A stretch of 64,000 nucleotides of DNA, from the NCBI RefSeq assembly GCF_014651015.1, contig NZ_BMWB01000024.1:1-64000 (forward strand), given 5' to 3'. The DNA is from Streptomyces xantholiticus. GTDB lineage: Bacteria > Actinomycetota > Actinomycetes > Streptomycetales > Streptomycetaceae. Position numbers and translations under genes: made by a program. The notes below the pieces were generated by a model. That model worked only from the letters and a program-made list of their open reading frames with translations. It ran no database searches and was not told the DNA's origin. This document shows, piece after piece, positions 9,364 through 17,577 of the stretch (the stretch's first letter is position 1; each line of letters opens with the position of its first letter).

Positions 9364-10392
9364 GTGAAGTCGGAGAACGAACAGCGGGCAGGACTGCTGT
9401 ACGGGATCGGCGCCTACGGGATGTGGGGTCTGGTCCCCCTTTTCTGGCCGCTGCTCAAGCCGTCCGGCGCCGTGGAGATCCTCGCCCACCGGATGGCCTG
9501 GTCCCTGGTGATCGTGGCCGTCGCGCTCATGGCGCTGCGGCGCTGGGGCTGGGTGCGGGAACTGGTCCGGCAGCCGCACAAGCTGGGGCTCATCGCCGTC
9601 GCCGCCGCAGTGATCACCGTCAACTGGGGCGTCTACATCTGGTCCGTCAACTCGGGTCACGTCGTCGAGGCGTCACTCGGCTACTTCATCAATCCGCTGG
9701 TCACCATCGCGATGGGTGTGCTGCTGCTGAAGGAACGGCTCCGCCCTGCGCAGTGGGCGGCCGTCGGCATCGGCTTCGCCGCGGTCCTGGTGCTGGCGAT
9801 CGGCTACGGGCAGCCGCCGTGGATCTCGCTGACGCTCGCGTTCTCGTTCGCCACGTACGGGCTGGTGAAGAAGAAGGTCAACATCGGCGGCCTGGAGTCG
9901 CTGGCCGCCGAGACCGCCATCCAGTTCCTCCCGGCCCTGGCGTTCCTGGTCTGGCTCGGCGCGGACGGCACCGGCACCTTCGGCTTCCACGGGGCCGGAC
10001 ACGCGGTGCTGCTCGCCGCGACCGGTCTGGTGACGGCAGTGCCGCTGGTCTGCTTCGGCGCGGCGGCGATACGCGTGCCGCTCTCCACTCTGGGACTGCT
10101 GCAGTATCTGGCCCCGGTGTTCCAGTTCCTGCTCGGCATCCTCTACTTCCACGAGGCGATGCCCGCCGAGCGCTGGGCGGGCTTCGCCCTGGTGTGGCTG
10201 GCCCTCACCTGTCTGACCTGGGACGCGCTGCGCACGGCGCGCCGCAACAAGGCGGAGGCTCTGCGACTGGCGGTGCAGGCGACGGCCTCCGGCGCACAGC
10301 CGGACACGGCAGCGTCGCAGGCCGGTCCCCTCGCGACGGGACGGGTCGCGGGCGCTGCGCGGGCGCGGCAGGAAACCGGGCCGACAGCCTGA
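9364..10392 (+). CDS. rarD: EamA-family transporter RarD
   Basis: Ten-helix inner-membrane permease of the drug/metabolite transporter superfamily, 342 aa. Hydrophobic segments run from residue 10 to about 285 as two EamA repeats; the opening GIGAYGMWGLVPLFWP and EILAHRMAWS are typical of RarD. The C-terminal 50 residues are a polar Ala/Arg-rich cytoplasmic tail. GTG 9364 is chosen because CAGGAGGG sits just upstream. The substrate is unknown; the rarD name in E. coli refers to chloramphenicol sensitivity and does not define the transported compound. It stands alone between the korB terminator and the channel gene. Confidence 0.85.
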   Translation: MKSENEQRAGLLYGIGAYGMWGLVPLFWPLLKPSGAVEILAHRMAWSLVIVAVALMALRRWGWVRELVRQPHKLGLIAVAAAVITVNWGVYIWSVNSGHVVEASLGYFINPLVTIAMGVLLLKERLRPAQWAAVGIGFAAVLVLAIGYGQPPWISLTLAFSFATYGLVKKKVNIGGLESLAAETAIQFLPALAFLVWLGADGTGTFGFHGAGHAVLLAATGLVTAVPLVCFGAAAIRVPLSTLGLLQYLAPVFQFLLGILYFHEAMPAERWAGFALVWLALTCLTWDALRTARRNKAEALRLAVQATASGAQPDTAASQAGPLATGRVAGAARARQETGPTA

Positions 10393-10606
10393 GCACGACG
10401 ACTGCCGACCACGCCCCGCACGTCCACCGCCCACCACGGCATGCGCGCATTCCGGGGGCGACACGCCCACCCGGACCGAATAACCACTCGAACGGCCCAG
10501 CTCCGCCGCTTGGCGCAGGCCGGGGTCTGCCGACCGGTGTTACGACCGGAGGTCCAGGCCCCGGTCACCCGGACCGAGGTAGTCCACAGAGCGGAGTGTG
10601 TGCGTC

Positions 10607-11470
10607 ATGCGGCAACCCCTCGCGCTATCGGTCGACTTCGGTCAAGGTTTCAGCGACGCATGGTCGGCCGTCGCCAGGTTCATCCCGAAGTTCATCGCTT
10701 TCCTGGCGATTCTCCTCATCGGCTGGTTCATCGCCAAGGCGATAGCCAAGGTCGCCGACAAGCTGCTGCGCAAGGTCGGTTTCGAGCGGATGGCCGAGCG
10801 CAGTGGCGTCACGAACACTCTGCGGAACTCGAAATACGACGCCACCGGGATCATCTCCAAGATCCTCTACTACGCGATCATGCTGGTGGCCCTGCAGCTG
10901 GCCTTCGGGGTCTTCGGCCCCAACCCGATCAGCAACATGATCAGCGGGGCCGTTTCCTGGATCCCGAAGGCGATCGTCGCCTGTGTGATCGTCGTCGTGG
11001 CCATGGCCATCGCACGCGCCGTCCGCGACATCATCCAGGGCGCCTTGGCCGGGACCTCGTACGGCCGGACCCTGGGGACGATCGCGTGGGCCTTCATCGT
11101 GGGGCTCGGTGCGATCGCCGCGCTCAGCCAGGCGCAGATCGCGACATCCGTCACCGGTCCGGTGCTCTGGGCGGCGCTCGCAGCGATGGCCGGCATCCTG
11201 ATCGTCGGCGTCGGCGGCGGCCTCATCGGCCCCATGCGGGAGCGCTGGGAGCGCTGGCTCACGACGGCGGAGGCCGAGTCGGGCCGCGCAAGGGAGAACG
11301 TCTCCGCCTACCAGCGCGGTCGCGCCGACGCCGCCGCCGGACAGCCCGCGTCCGAGCGCCAGGCCACCAGGCCCGGCACGGGCCGGGCGGGTCAGACGGG
11401 CCGCGACATGGGTCGTGGAGGGGACACGGACGAGGGCTGGCCGATGGGCAACGGCCGCGACCCCATGTGA
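10607..11470 (+). CDS. Small-conductance mechanosensitive-type channel (TM_helix repeat / CmpX-like)
   Basis: Predicted membrane protein of 287 aa with five hydrophobic helices (about residues 18-45, 78-103, 110-138, 158-180, 187-212). The segments PKFIAFLAILLIGWFIAKAI and GAVSWIPKAIVACVIV each begin with the amphipathic helix pattern of conserved TM-helix proteins related to MscS. It lacks the MscS beta-domain; instead a 70-residue polar Gly/Arg/Asp-rich tail follows. ATG 10607 is preferred (GCGGAG about 10 nt upstream); a GTG lies three codons earlier. A role in osmotic or envelope stress is inferred from the family only. The 214 bp upstream show no other gene. Confidence 0.75.
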   Translation: MRQPLALSVDFGQGFSDAWSAVARFIPKFIAFLAILLIGWFIAKAIAKVADKLLRKVGFERMAERSGVTNTLRNSKYDATGIISKILYYAIMLVALQLAFGVFGPNPISNMISGAVSWIPKAIVACVIVVVAMAIARAVRDIIQGALAGTSYGRTLGTIAWAFIVGLGAIAALSQAQIATSVTGPVLWAALAAMAGILIVGVGGGLIGPMRERWERWLTTAEAESGRARENVSAYQRGRADAAAGQPASERQATRPGTGRAGQTGRDMGRGGDTDEGWPMGNGRDPM

Positions 11471-11499
11471 CGTCCGGCGCGCCGGTCCGGTCCGGCCCG

Positions 11500-11862
11500 T
11501 CAGTCGGCGAGCAGGTCGTGCTCGCGGATCAGCCAGCAGACCGCCGTGAGCCGCAGCGCGGCGAAGTCGTAGCCGACCGGTTCCGACCAGTCGGTCTCCG
11601 ACAGCCAGTCGGTGAATCCCAGCACATAGTCGGCGAGGTCCTCGCGCCGCACCATGCCGTACGGCTCCTCCCGGGAGCCCGTGCCCGGTCGGCGAGGAGC
11701 GGGCACGGGCGGCACGAGAGCGTCGCGCACGGCCGCCGCATGCTGGTCGACGGCGGCGACGAGCCCCGGCTCGAAGGAGAACTCCGAGAGCCGGGGCATG
11801 TACGTTGCGGCGACGCCGACCAGCGGGCAGCCGGGCGGCCCGCTGTGGGGCAGTGCGTCCAT
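11500..11862 (-). CDS. Conserved actinobacterial protein of unknown function (DUF6401-like)
   Basis: Short cytoplasmic protein, 120 aa from the ATG at 11862 (an upstream GTG would add 11 residues). There is no signal peptide or membrane helix. The C-terminal half, with LADYVLGFTDWLSETDW and LRLTAVCWLIREHDLL, is strongly coding-like, and I recall this pattern from small Streptomyces proteins often found near natural-product genes; the family name is from memory. No ribosome site is evident upstream. It converges on the channel gene at 10607-11470. Confidence 0.65.
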   Translation of the reverse strand: MDALPHSGPPGCPLVGVAATYMPRLSEFSFEPGLVAAVDQHAAAVRDALVPPVPAPRRPGTGSREEPYGMVRREDLADYVLGFTDWLSETDWSEPVGYDFAALRLTAVCWLIREHDLLAD

Positions 11863-11938
11863 CCCAACACCGTAAACGCGGAACAGCCGCACCAAGACGT
11901 GACGTCCGTCGCAAACCGCCCCATGGGCCCGCCGGCCC

Positions 11939-12340
11939 TCAGCCCACTCCGAGTGCCCTCTCGACCTCGGCCATCACGCTCTGCCAGTGGGACCTGCGGC
12001 GCTCCCGCTCCTCAGCGTCCGCGAGATGCTCCTGGTGGAAGCGGAGGACCGCGTTCTCACCCGCACCCGAGCGGGAGGCAGAGACGGCGACCTGCACGAC
12101 GCTCGTGCCGTGGGTCAGCCGGATCCGGTCCCCCGGACGGTAGCTGCGGAGCTCGCCGGTGACGCCCTCGGCCGTCTCGTACGCCTCCCCCTTGACCGTG
12201 GGCAGGCGCACCCCGCTGCCCAGCCAGAGCTCGACGCCCTCCGGGCTCGCGATGAAGTCCCATAGGACAGCGGTCGGCAGGGGCAGCGTCCTTGAGACGC
12301 CGATCTCCCAGCCCGCGTCCTTCGTCAGTCCGGTGGTCAT
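11939..12340 (-). CDS. SRPBCC (START/AHSA1-like) domain protein
   Basis: Cytoplasmic 133-aa protein with the helix-grip fold used to bind hydrophobic ligands. Visible family features are the N-terminal VSRTLPLPTAVLWDFIASPEGVELWLG and the C-terminal helix with HWQSVMAEVERAL. The start ATG overlaps the stop of the upstream CGNR gene by 4 bp (ATGA), so the two are co-translated. SRPBCC proteins are frequently paired with small regulators; here the partner is a CGNR zinc-finger protein. The ligand is unknown. Confidence 0.85.
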   Translation of the reverse strand: MTTGLTKDAGWEIGVSRTLPLPTAVLWDFIASPEGVELWLGSGVRLPTVKGEAYETAEGVTGELRSYRPGDRIRLTHGTSVVQVAVSASRSGAGENAVLRFHQEHLADAEERERRRSHWQSVMAEVERALGVG

Positions 12341-12987
12341 TGCTCTTCTCCTTCCGAAGGCTCTGCTCCGCCCGAGGACTCTGTTCCGTCCGAGCGGCGG
12401 GCACGGTGCGCCCGCACCTTGCTGCGGTTACCGCACCGCTCCATCGAGCACCAGCGGCGACGGCCGGGACGGGAGATGTCGACGAAGAGCAGTTGGCAGT
12501 CGTGCGAGCCGCATTCGCGGACACGGTGCGCGTACGGACCGGTGAAGAGGTCCACGGCGTCCCGGGCCACGGTCGACAGCAGCTGCGCCACCGTCGCGCC
12601 CGGCGCCCACTGCCTGCAGCCGTCCGCGCCGATGCGGGCCACCAGCGGCGCCGCCGCGGCCGCCGCGTTGACCACGGACACGTCGGCCGGGTCGGCGTCG
12701 CGGCCGTGCGCCCTGGCGTCGGCCATGCCCCACAGAGCGTCGCGCAGCGCCCTGGCCGCGGCCACCTCCGTGTCGTCCGCGACCAGTCGCAGGCCCGCGG
12801 GCAGCCGACTGTCCGCCACCCAGCGCAGCAGCGCGGCCGGGCCGTGCAGCACCTCGTAGGCGGCGAGCCGCCCGGGACCGCCGGTGGTCAGCAGCTCCAG
12901 GCACAGGGCGCCCGGGTCGAAGCGGAAGGCACCGCCGGAAGGCGGTTCCAGCAGCAGGCCGGGCGTGTCCGTTGCGGTCCTCGTCAC
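12337..12987 (-). CDS. CGNR zinc-finger protein (ABATE/DUF1470 family regulator)
   Basis: Putative transcription regulator of 216 aa. The C-terminal zinc finger shows CGSHDCQLLFVD, then WCSMERCGNRSKVRAHR, the hallmark of CGNR proteins. The N-terminal about 140 residues match the ABATE-type domain (RLAAYEVLHGPAALLRWV and a long Ala-rich helix). GTG 12987 is chosen over the ATG at 13011 because TATAGT ends 6 nt upstream of it, the geometry of a leaderless transcript, and because the ATG would overlap the divergent gene. It likely controls itself, the SRPBCC gene and perhaps the divergent VOC gene. Confidence 0.85.
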   Translation of the reverse strand: MTRTATDTPGLLLEPPSGGAFRFDPGALCLELLTTGGPGRLAAYEVLHGPAALLRWVADSRLPAGLRLVADDTEVAAARALRDALWGMADARAHGRDADPADVSVVNAAAAAAPLVARIGADGCRQWAPGATVAQLLSTVARDAVDLFTGPYAHRVRECGSHDCQLLFVDISRPGRRRWCSMERCGNRSKVRAHRARRSDGTESSGGAEPSEGEEQ

Positions 12988-13001
12988 GTAACCACTATAA
13001 C
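12972..13001 (+). promoter_or_regulatory. Overlapping divergent promoters with two leaderless starts
   Basis: On the plus strand TTGCGG (12972-12977) and TATAAC (12996-13001) are 18 nt apart, and the VOC gene's ATG lies 8 nt after the -10. On the minus strand TATAGT (12999-12994) lies 6 nt before the CGNR gene's GTG. The two -10 boxes share four base pairs (12996-12999), so only one polymerase can bind at a time. Confidence 0.65.
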
Positions 13002-13009
13002 TGGTTTCC

Positions 13010-13459
13010 ATGACGATGCACTGGAAGCTCGTGATCGACGCCTCGGATCCGCACGCCCAGGCCGACTTCTGGGCCGAGGCCCTCGGCTATCTGGTCGAGG
13101 ACAACAGCCCGCTCATCGAGCAGCTCCTCGCCCTCGGTGCGGCACCGGCCGAAGAGACGATCGAGTCGCACGGTCGCAAGGCCTGGCGGGATCTGGCCGC
13201 GGTCCGGCATCCGGACGACCCCCATGACGAACGGAGCGGCATGGGGCTCGGGCGCCGGCTGCTGTTCCAGCGGGTGCCGGAGGCGAAGACGGGGAAGAAC
13301 CGGCTCCACATCGATCTGCACGCCGAGCCGGGGCAGATGGACGCCGAGACCGCCAGGCTGGAGGGCCTCGGGGCGGCGAGACTGCGCCGGGTGAGCGAGC
13401 CGGGCGGCACATGGGTCGTGATGACCGACCCCGAGGGCAATGAGTTCTGCGTGCAGTAG
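13010..13459 (+). CDS. VOC-family (glyoxalase-like) protein
   Basis: Small cytoplasmic protein of 149 aa with one vicinal-oxygen-chelate module. WKLVIDASDPHAQADFWAEALGY opens the first beta-alpha unit; NRLHIDLHAE and WVVMTDPEGNEFCVQ close it. The His of HIDLHA and the Glu of EGNEFCV fall where this group keeps metal-site residues. ATG 13010 probably starts a leaderless message. It diverges from the CGNR/SRPBCC pair, and all three may belong to one small-molecule response. The substrate is unknown; members range from resistance proteins to dioxygenases. Confidence 0.85.
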   Translation: MTMHWKLVIDASDPHAQADFWAEALGYLVEDNSPLIEQLLALGAAPAEETIESHGRKAWRDLAAVRHPDDPHDERSGMGLGRRLLFQRVPEAKTGKNRLHIDLHAEPGQMDAETARLEGLGAARLRRVSEPGGTWVVMTDPEGNEFCVQ

Positions 13460-13652
13460 CCCTCCGCTATACGAACAGCCGTGACCGATTTCCGCCCTTG
13501 ACGCTGTGTCAGGTCGTCACTGAACATCAGCACGCACAACGCACACGCACGCGCACCACGTTCGGCATCCAGCTCCAGCGCCCCGGGACCCGCCGTCCCG
13601 GGGCGTTCACGCACGTTCCGTCCTGTCCCCATACGGAATCCGGAGCCCCCAC

Positions 13653-14981
13653 ATGAAACCCTCCGTTCCCAGACGTGTCCCGGCGGTCGCCACACTGGCC
13701 CTGGCAGGGCTGCTCGCGACCGCCGCGCCCGCGGCGTCGGCCGATCCGGCCTCGGCCCCGCAGGCACCGGTGTCCGCCCTCGCGGCGCCCGACATACCGC
13801 TCGCAAGCGTCAAGGCGCATCTGTTCCAGTTCCAGTCCATCGCCGATTCCAACGGCGGCAACCGCGCCCACGGCCGGCCCGGCTACAAGGCCTCGATCGA
13901 CTATGTGAAGGCCAAACTGGACGCGGCCGGATTCACCACGTCCGTCCAGCAGTTCACCTCCAGCGGCGCCACCGGCTACAACCTCGTGGCCGACTGGCCG
14001 GGCGGTGACGTGAACCGGACCGTGATGGCCGGCGCCCACCTCGACTCGGTCGGCTCCGGTGCCGGGATCAACGACAACGGCTCGGGATCCGCCGCCGTGC
14101 TCGAGACGGCGCTCGCGGTCTCCCGCGCCCAACTGAAGCCCGCGAAGCATCTGCGCTTCGGCTGGTGGGGCGCGGAGGAGCTGGGGCTCGTCGGCTCGCG
14201 GTACTACGTCAACAGCCTGCCCTCGACCGAGCGTTCGCGGATCGCGGGCTATCTGAACTTCGACATGATCGGCTCACCGAACCCGGGGTACTTCGTCTAC
14301 GACGACGACCCGGTGATCGAGCAGACCTTCAAGGACTACTTCGCCGGGCTCGGCGTCCCCACCGAGATCGAGACGGAGGGCGACGGCCGCTCCGACCACG
14401 CCTCGTTCAAGAACGTCGGCATACCGGTCGGCGGTCTGTTCACCGGCGCCAGCCGTACGAAGTCCAGCGCCCAGGCCCAGAAGTGGGGCGGTACGGCCGG
14501 TCAGGCCTTCGACCGCTGCTACCACTCGTCGTGCGACACCACCTCGAACATCAGCGACACCGCACTGGACCGCAACAGCGACGCGATCGCCCACGCGATC
14601 TGGACGCTCTCCGCAGGCACCACGGAGCCGCCCGGCGACCTCTACGAGAACACCGCCGACGTCGCCGTTCCGGACGCCGGCGCCGCCGTCACCTCCACCG
14701 TGCCCGTCGCCGGGCGCAGCGGAAACGCCCCGGCCGCCCTCAAGGTCGGCGTGGACATCAAGCACACCTGGCGCGGCGACCTCGTCGTGGACCTGGTGGC
14801 CCCGGACGGCACCGCGTACCGGCTGAAGAACTCGAGCGGCAACGACTCGGCGGACAACGTGATCGCCACGTACACCGTGGACGCGTCCGCCGAAACGGCG
14901 AACGGCGACTGGAAGCTCCGTGTGCAGGACGTCACGCGTTACGACACGGGCTACATCGACAGCTGGAAGCTGACCTTCTAG
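13653..14981 (+). CDS. Secreted M28-family aminopeptidase with C-terminal P domain
   Basis: Extracellular zinc aminopeptidase resembling the Streptomyces griseus enzyme SGAP, 442 aa. A Sec signal peptide (residues 1-30, MKPSVPRRVPAVATLALAG then ASA) is followed by the catalytic domain. Zinc ligands are His129 (AHLDS), Asp141 (INDNGSG), Glu176 (GAEE), Asp204 (NFDMIG) and His291 (CYHSSCD), with Glu175 as general base. Spacings of 12, 35, 28 and 87 match those I recall for SGAP exactly. Residues about 330-442 form a proprotein-convertase P domain. It is monocistronic: 193 bp upstream carry no gene and a long hairpin follows. It releases N-terminal residues from peptides for nutrition. Confidence 0.95.
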   Translation: MKPSVPRRVPAVATLALAGLLATAAPAASADPASAPQAPVSALAAPDIPLASVKAHLFQFQSIADSNGGNRAHGRPGYKASIDYVKAKLDAAGFTTSVQQFTSSGATGYNLVADWPGGDVNRTVMAGAHLDSVGSGAGINDNGSGSAAVLETALAVSRAQLKPAKHLRFGWWGAEELGLVGSRYYVNSLPSTERSRIAGYLNFDMIGSPNPGYFVYDDDPVIEQTFKDYFAGLGVPTEIETEGDGRSDHASFKNVGIPVGGLFTGASRTKSSAQAQKWGGTAGQAFDRCYHSSCDTTSNISDTALDRNSDAIAHAIWTLSAGTTEPPGDLYENTADVAVPDAGAAVTSTVPVAGRSGNAPAALKVGVDIKHTWRGDLVVDLVAPDGTAYRLKNSSGNDSADNVIATYTVDASAETANGDWKLRVQDVTRYDTGYIDSWKLTF

Positions 14982-15008
14982 CCGGCAGCCGAGCTGCCAC
15001 CCCGCAGA

Positions 15009-15042
15009 CCGCATGCGCGTGTGTGAGTGCACGCGCATGCGG
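15009..15042 (+). terminator. Terminator after the M28 aminopeptidase gene
   Basis: CCGCATGCGCGTG pairs perfectly with CACGCGCATGCGG (13 bp) around an 8-nt loop, 28 nt after the stop; TTGTTCG follows. Confidence 0.85.
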
Positions 15043-15049
15043 TTGTTCG

Positions 15050-15556
15050 CCAGGTCGTGACGTCCTTCGTGGTGAAGCGGGCCCAGGACACCGAGCCGAA
15101 CCCCGCCGCGTACACGCCTGCATGCCCAGGTTCCTCACCATCTCGTCCCACAGGAAGGGTTCCGCATCGGATCCGCGAAGGACATCCAGTGGTGCGGGAA
15201 GAGGTAGGGGTGGACGGCGCCGGGCTGCGGGCTCGTGTCCAGGATCTGCACGGTGATCAGCAGGCCCCACGGTGGTCGCCGTCGCGGCGATTCCACTGCC
15301 GGTGAGCGTCTGCACGAACAGACCGATCGCCGCGAGAGCCACCGGTGACGCGGCGACGACCACCGCGATCGGCACGGGGCGCAGGAGCCCTTCGGCGAAC
15401 GGGATCGGCACGCCCGAGATCCTCGTGACATCGCCGAGCGGGAAGAACAACGCCCCACCGGCGAGCGCGGACAGCGCCACGACCAGTGTGGCCGCCGGGC
15501 AGAAGGCGCAGACCGCGGTGCACTTGGCGAGCGGCGGCCGAGTGGCGCCCGGCAGG
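15050..15556 (-). pseudogene. Remnant of an ABC-2 type transporter permease (C-terminal part, frameshifted)
   Basis: No intact frame exists, but three minus-strand frames read in turn give a continuous permease. It opens around 15555 with LAKCTAVCAFC, then GGALFFPLGDVTRISG and GIAATATTVG to about 15265. Next, in another frame, come LLITVQILDTSPQ and HPYLFPHHWMSFADPMRNP. The first frame returns with FLWDEMVRNLGMQA, and a last shift gives VYAAGFGSVSWARFTTKDVT near 15057. At least three indels are needed. The N-terminal helices are absent because the fragment abuts a LysR remnant at about 15557. It is non-functional by this reading; in related ABC-2 permeases this part spans the final three or four helices. 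Confidence 0.75.
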
Positions 15557-15559
15557 CGC

Positions 15560-16185
15560 GGCCCGGTGCGCGATGCCCGGTGCACCAGGCGGCCCGCAGC
15601 ATGCGATCAGCCAGGCGTGGCAGACCGTGCCGGGCGGCTGAGGTGATCCGGCGCTCACCGGCGAACTCCTCCCGGCGCAGCCGGTCCCGGCCCGACCGCG
15701 GATGCCCCTCGGGTACGAGGATGTCGCACAGGTCGTCGCCGATGACCGCCTGCTCCACGCCGTCCGAGGCGGGCAGCGGGGCGATGTCCCAGTCGTGCGC
15801 GACGGCGATGTCGAGCACGCCCCTGGCCACGGGCTCGACGGAGACGTGTGGATCCACTTCGGTCAGCCGGGTGTCGCGCGTGGGGTGTTCCCGGGCGATT
15901 TCGGCCGGCACGCCGGGGAGCAGCCCCCTGGCGGCGGAGGCGAAGGTGCCGATGGCGAGCTGCCCGGTCGGGCGGCCCCTGCGCTCCTCCGGGGCGGTCT
16001 CGGTGCCCTCCACGCTGCCGACCGGCTCCTCCGCGGTGGCTGCCGGATGGAGGGCTTCGTCGGGTGAGTACGACAGCGCGGCCGCGCCGTTCCCGGAGGG
16101 TGGTGCGGGACCGCTCCACCTTGGTGATCTGCGGGGGGACTGCGGACGGGGTGCAGCCCCGGCCGTGCCGAAGTCCGCGCATCCC
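15560..16185 (-). pseudogene. Remnant of a LysR-family regulator (frameshifted, both ends missing)
   Basis: Minus-strand frames combine into a LysR protein. Near 16180-16065 a degraded helix-turn-helix reads TPSAVPPQITKVER and RERRGRAVVLT. After a shift near 16062 the effector domain follows: DEALHPAAT, GQLAIGTFASAARGLLPGV, GVLDIAVAHDWDIAPLP and DDLCDILVPEGHP. After another shift near 15640 comes QPPGTVCHAWLI, ending at GIAHRA near 15560, where permease sequence begins. The first residues of the DNA-binding domain and the last part of the effector domain are lost. The remnant diverges from the operon beginning at 16278, the usual arrangement of a LysR regulator and its target, so it may once have controlled it. 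Confidence 0.78.
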
Positions 16186-16277
16186 CTGTATCCCCGGAGC
16201 GGGGGGGTGGATCTGTAGAGCGAAGCCGGGGCGCGGTAGCGGCCTTGCGATGCCACAGAACAGGAATGGGAGGGCAT

Positions 16278-17537
16278 ATGCCCGTCACCAGGCGACTGGT
16301 AGCCGCCGCCGTCGCGGCCGGCCTGGCGGTGCCCGCGCTCGCCGGCTGCGGGTCGGAGCCGCGCTCCGCGAGCCGCGGTATCTACGCGCTGGGCGACGCG
16401 ACCGCCGAGGACCACGGGGGTCACGGAGGCCGCACCGGGCCGAAGCCGACCGCGGCGGCGGTCCATTCCGGCAAGCTGGCGGGGCGGTTCACCGACTACG
16501 CGTACCAGCGCATCAGCGCCTCGTCGATGGTGCTGTTCAGCGCGGGAGCCCCGGACGCCGCGAAGTCCTGGACCCTCGCCAAGGACGGTCTGGAGCTGGC
16601 GGACTCGCGCCTGGCCGAGGTGGTCTGCGGCACGGCGGCCGACCGTACGGAACTCCTCGGCGCGCTGCGCACGTCGTCCGCCGCCCTGCTCGACTGGGCC
16701 AGGGCCACCGGTCCCGGAAAGGGGCCCGCGGCCGACGCCGAGCGGCAGCGTCTCGAAGACGCATCGGGGCCCGTGGCCGAGGCGGCCGTGCGCTGTACGC
16801 CCGGGGTGGCCCAGGCGCGGCTCGCCACCTCCTTCGCCGGGATCGACCGGGCGCTCACCGGCTACCTCACCGAGGTCAAAGCCCGGAAACCGGCCGCACG
16901 ACAGGCGATCCGTGTACCCGGGGCGAAGGCGTACGACCTGGCCCGCGCCATCGCCCCCGGCGCCGTCCGTGCCCGGGGCCTCGGCGGCGATCTCAACGCC
17001 CCCCAGCAGGCCGCGTACGCGGAGCTCAACCAGCTGATGGTCGAGCACTTCTGGTTGACCAACAACTATGTGGTGCTGATGGTCTCGCGGAAGGGCAACG
17101 CCACCGATCCCGCCGTCGCCGCCGGTGCCGGAATGCTCGACGACAACTCCCGCGACCTGATGAACCGGCTCGGCCAGGATCCGGACACCCGGCGCCGTCT
17201 GCTGACGGCCTGGCGGATCCACGTCGACCTGTTCATCGCGTGCACCCGCGCGGGCATGCGGGGCGACAAGGCCGGACAGAAGAGCGGCCGCGAGCGGCTC
17301 GACCGGTTCCGCCACACCCAGGCCGAGCTGCTCGCCGACGCACTCCCCGGGACCTCGGCCCCGGCGATCTCCTCCGGCCTCGCCCACCACGTGACGTCCG
17401 CCCTGTCGACCGCCGACGCCTTCCGCGGCGGCAACCCCAAGACCCTGCCGATGCTGTTCGCCTCCAGTGAGCACATGGCGCATCTGACCGACGCGCTGGT
17501 ACGCAGCTCCGCCTTCGCCAAGCCGGATCCGGCATGA
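16278..17537 (+). CDS. Putative lipoprotein of unknown function
   Basis: Predicted cell-surface lipoprotein of 419 aa. The signal peptide ends in lipobox LAGC with Cys24; a twin arginine (TRRL) stands at residues 5-6. ATG 16278 has GGGAGGG upstream. A His/Gly-rich linker (EDHGGHGG, about residues 53-60) precedes a mature part that is mostly alpha-helical with few aromatics. Several helices begin with His-bearing segments: LMVEHFWLTNNY, WRIHVDLFIACTRAG, LAHHVTSAL and SEHMAHLTDAL, which suggests a helical bundle and possibly a metal or cofactor site. I do not recognise the family. It starts a five-gene run with short gaps (SDR, MMPL transporter, unknown, FAD monooxygenase). Confidence 0.75.
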   Translation: MPVTRRLVAAAVAAGLAVPALAGCGSEPRSASRGIYALGDATAEDHGGHGGRTGPKPTAAAVHSGKLAGRFTDYAYQRISASSMVLFSAGAPDAAKSWTLAKDGLELADSRLAEVVCGTAADRTELLGALRTSSAALLDWARATGPGKGPAADAERQRLEDASGPVAEAAVRCTPGVAQARLATSFAGIDRALTGYLTEVKARKPAARQAIRVPGAKAYDLARAIAPGAVRARGLGGDLNAPQQAAYAELNQLMVEHFWLTNNYVVLMVSRKGNATDPAVAAGAGMLDDNSRDLMNRLGQDPDTRRRLLTAWRIHVDLFIACTRAGMRGDKAGQKSGRERLDRFRHTQAELLADALPGTSAPAISSGLAHHVTSALSTADAFRGGNPKTLPMLFASSEHMAHLTDALVRSSAFAKPDPA

Positions 17538-17577
17538 GGCGCCCCACCGACCACCGCCCTGACGAACAGGAGTGACA

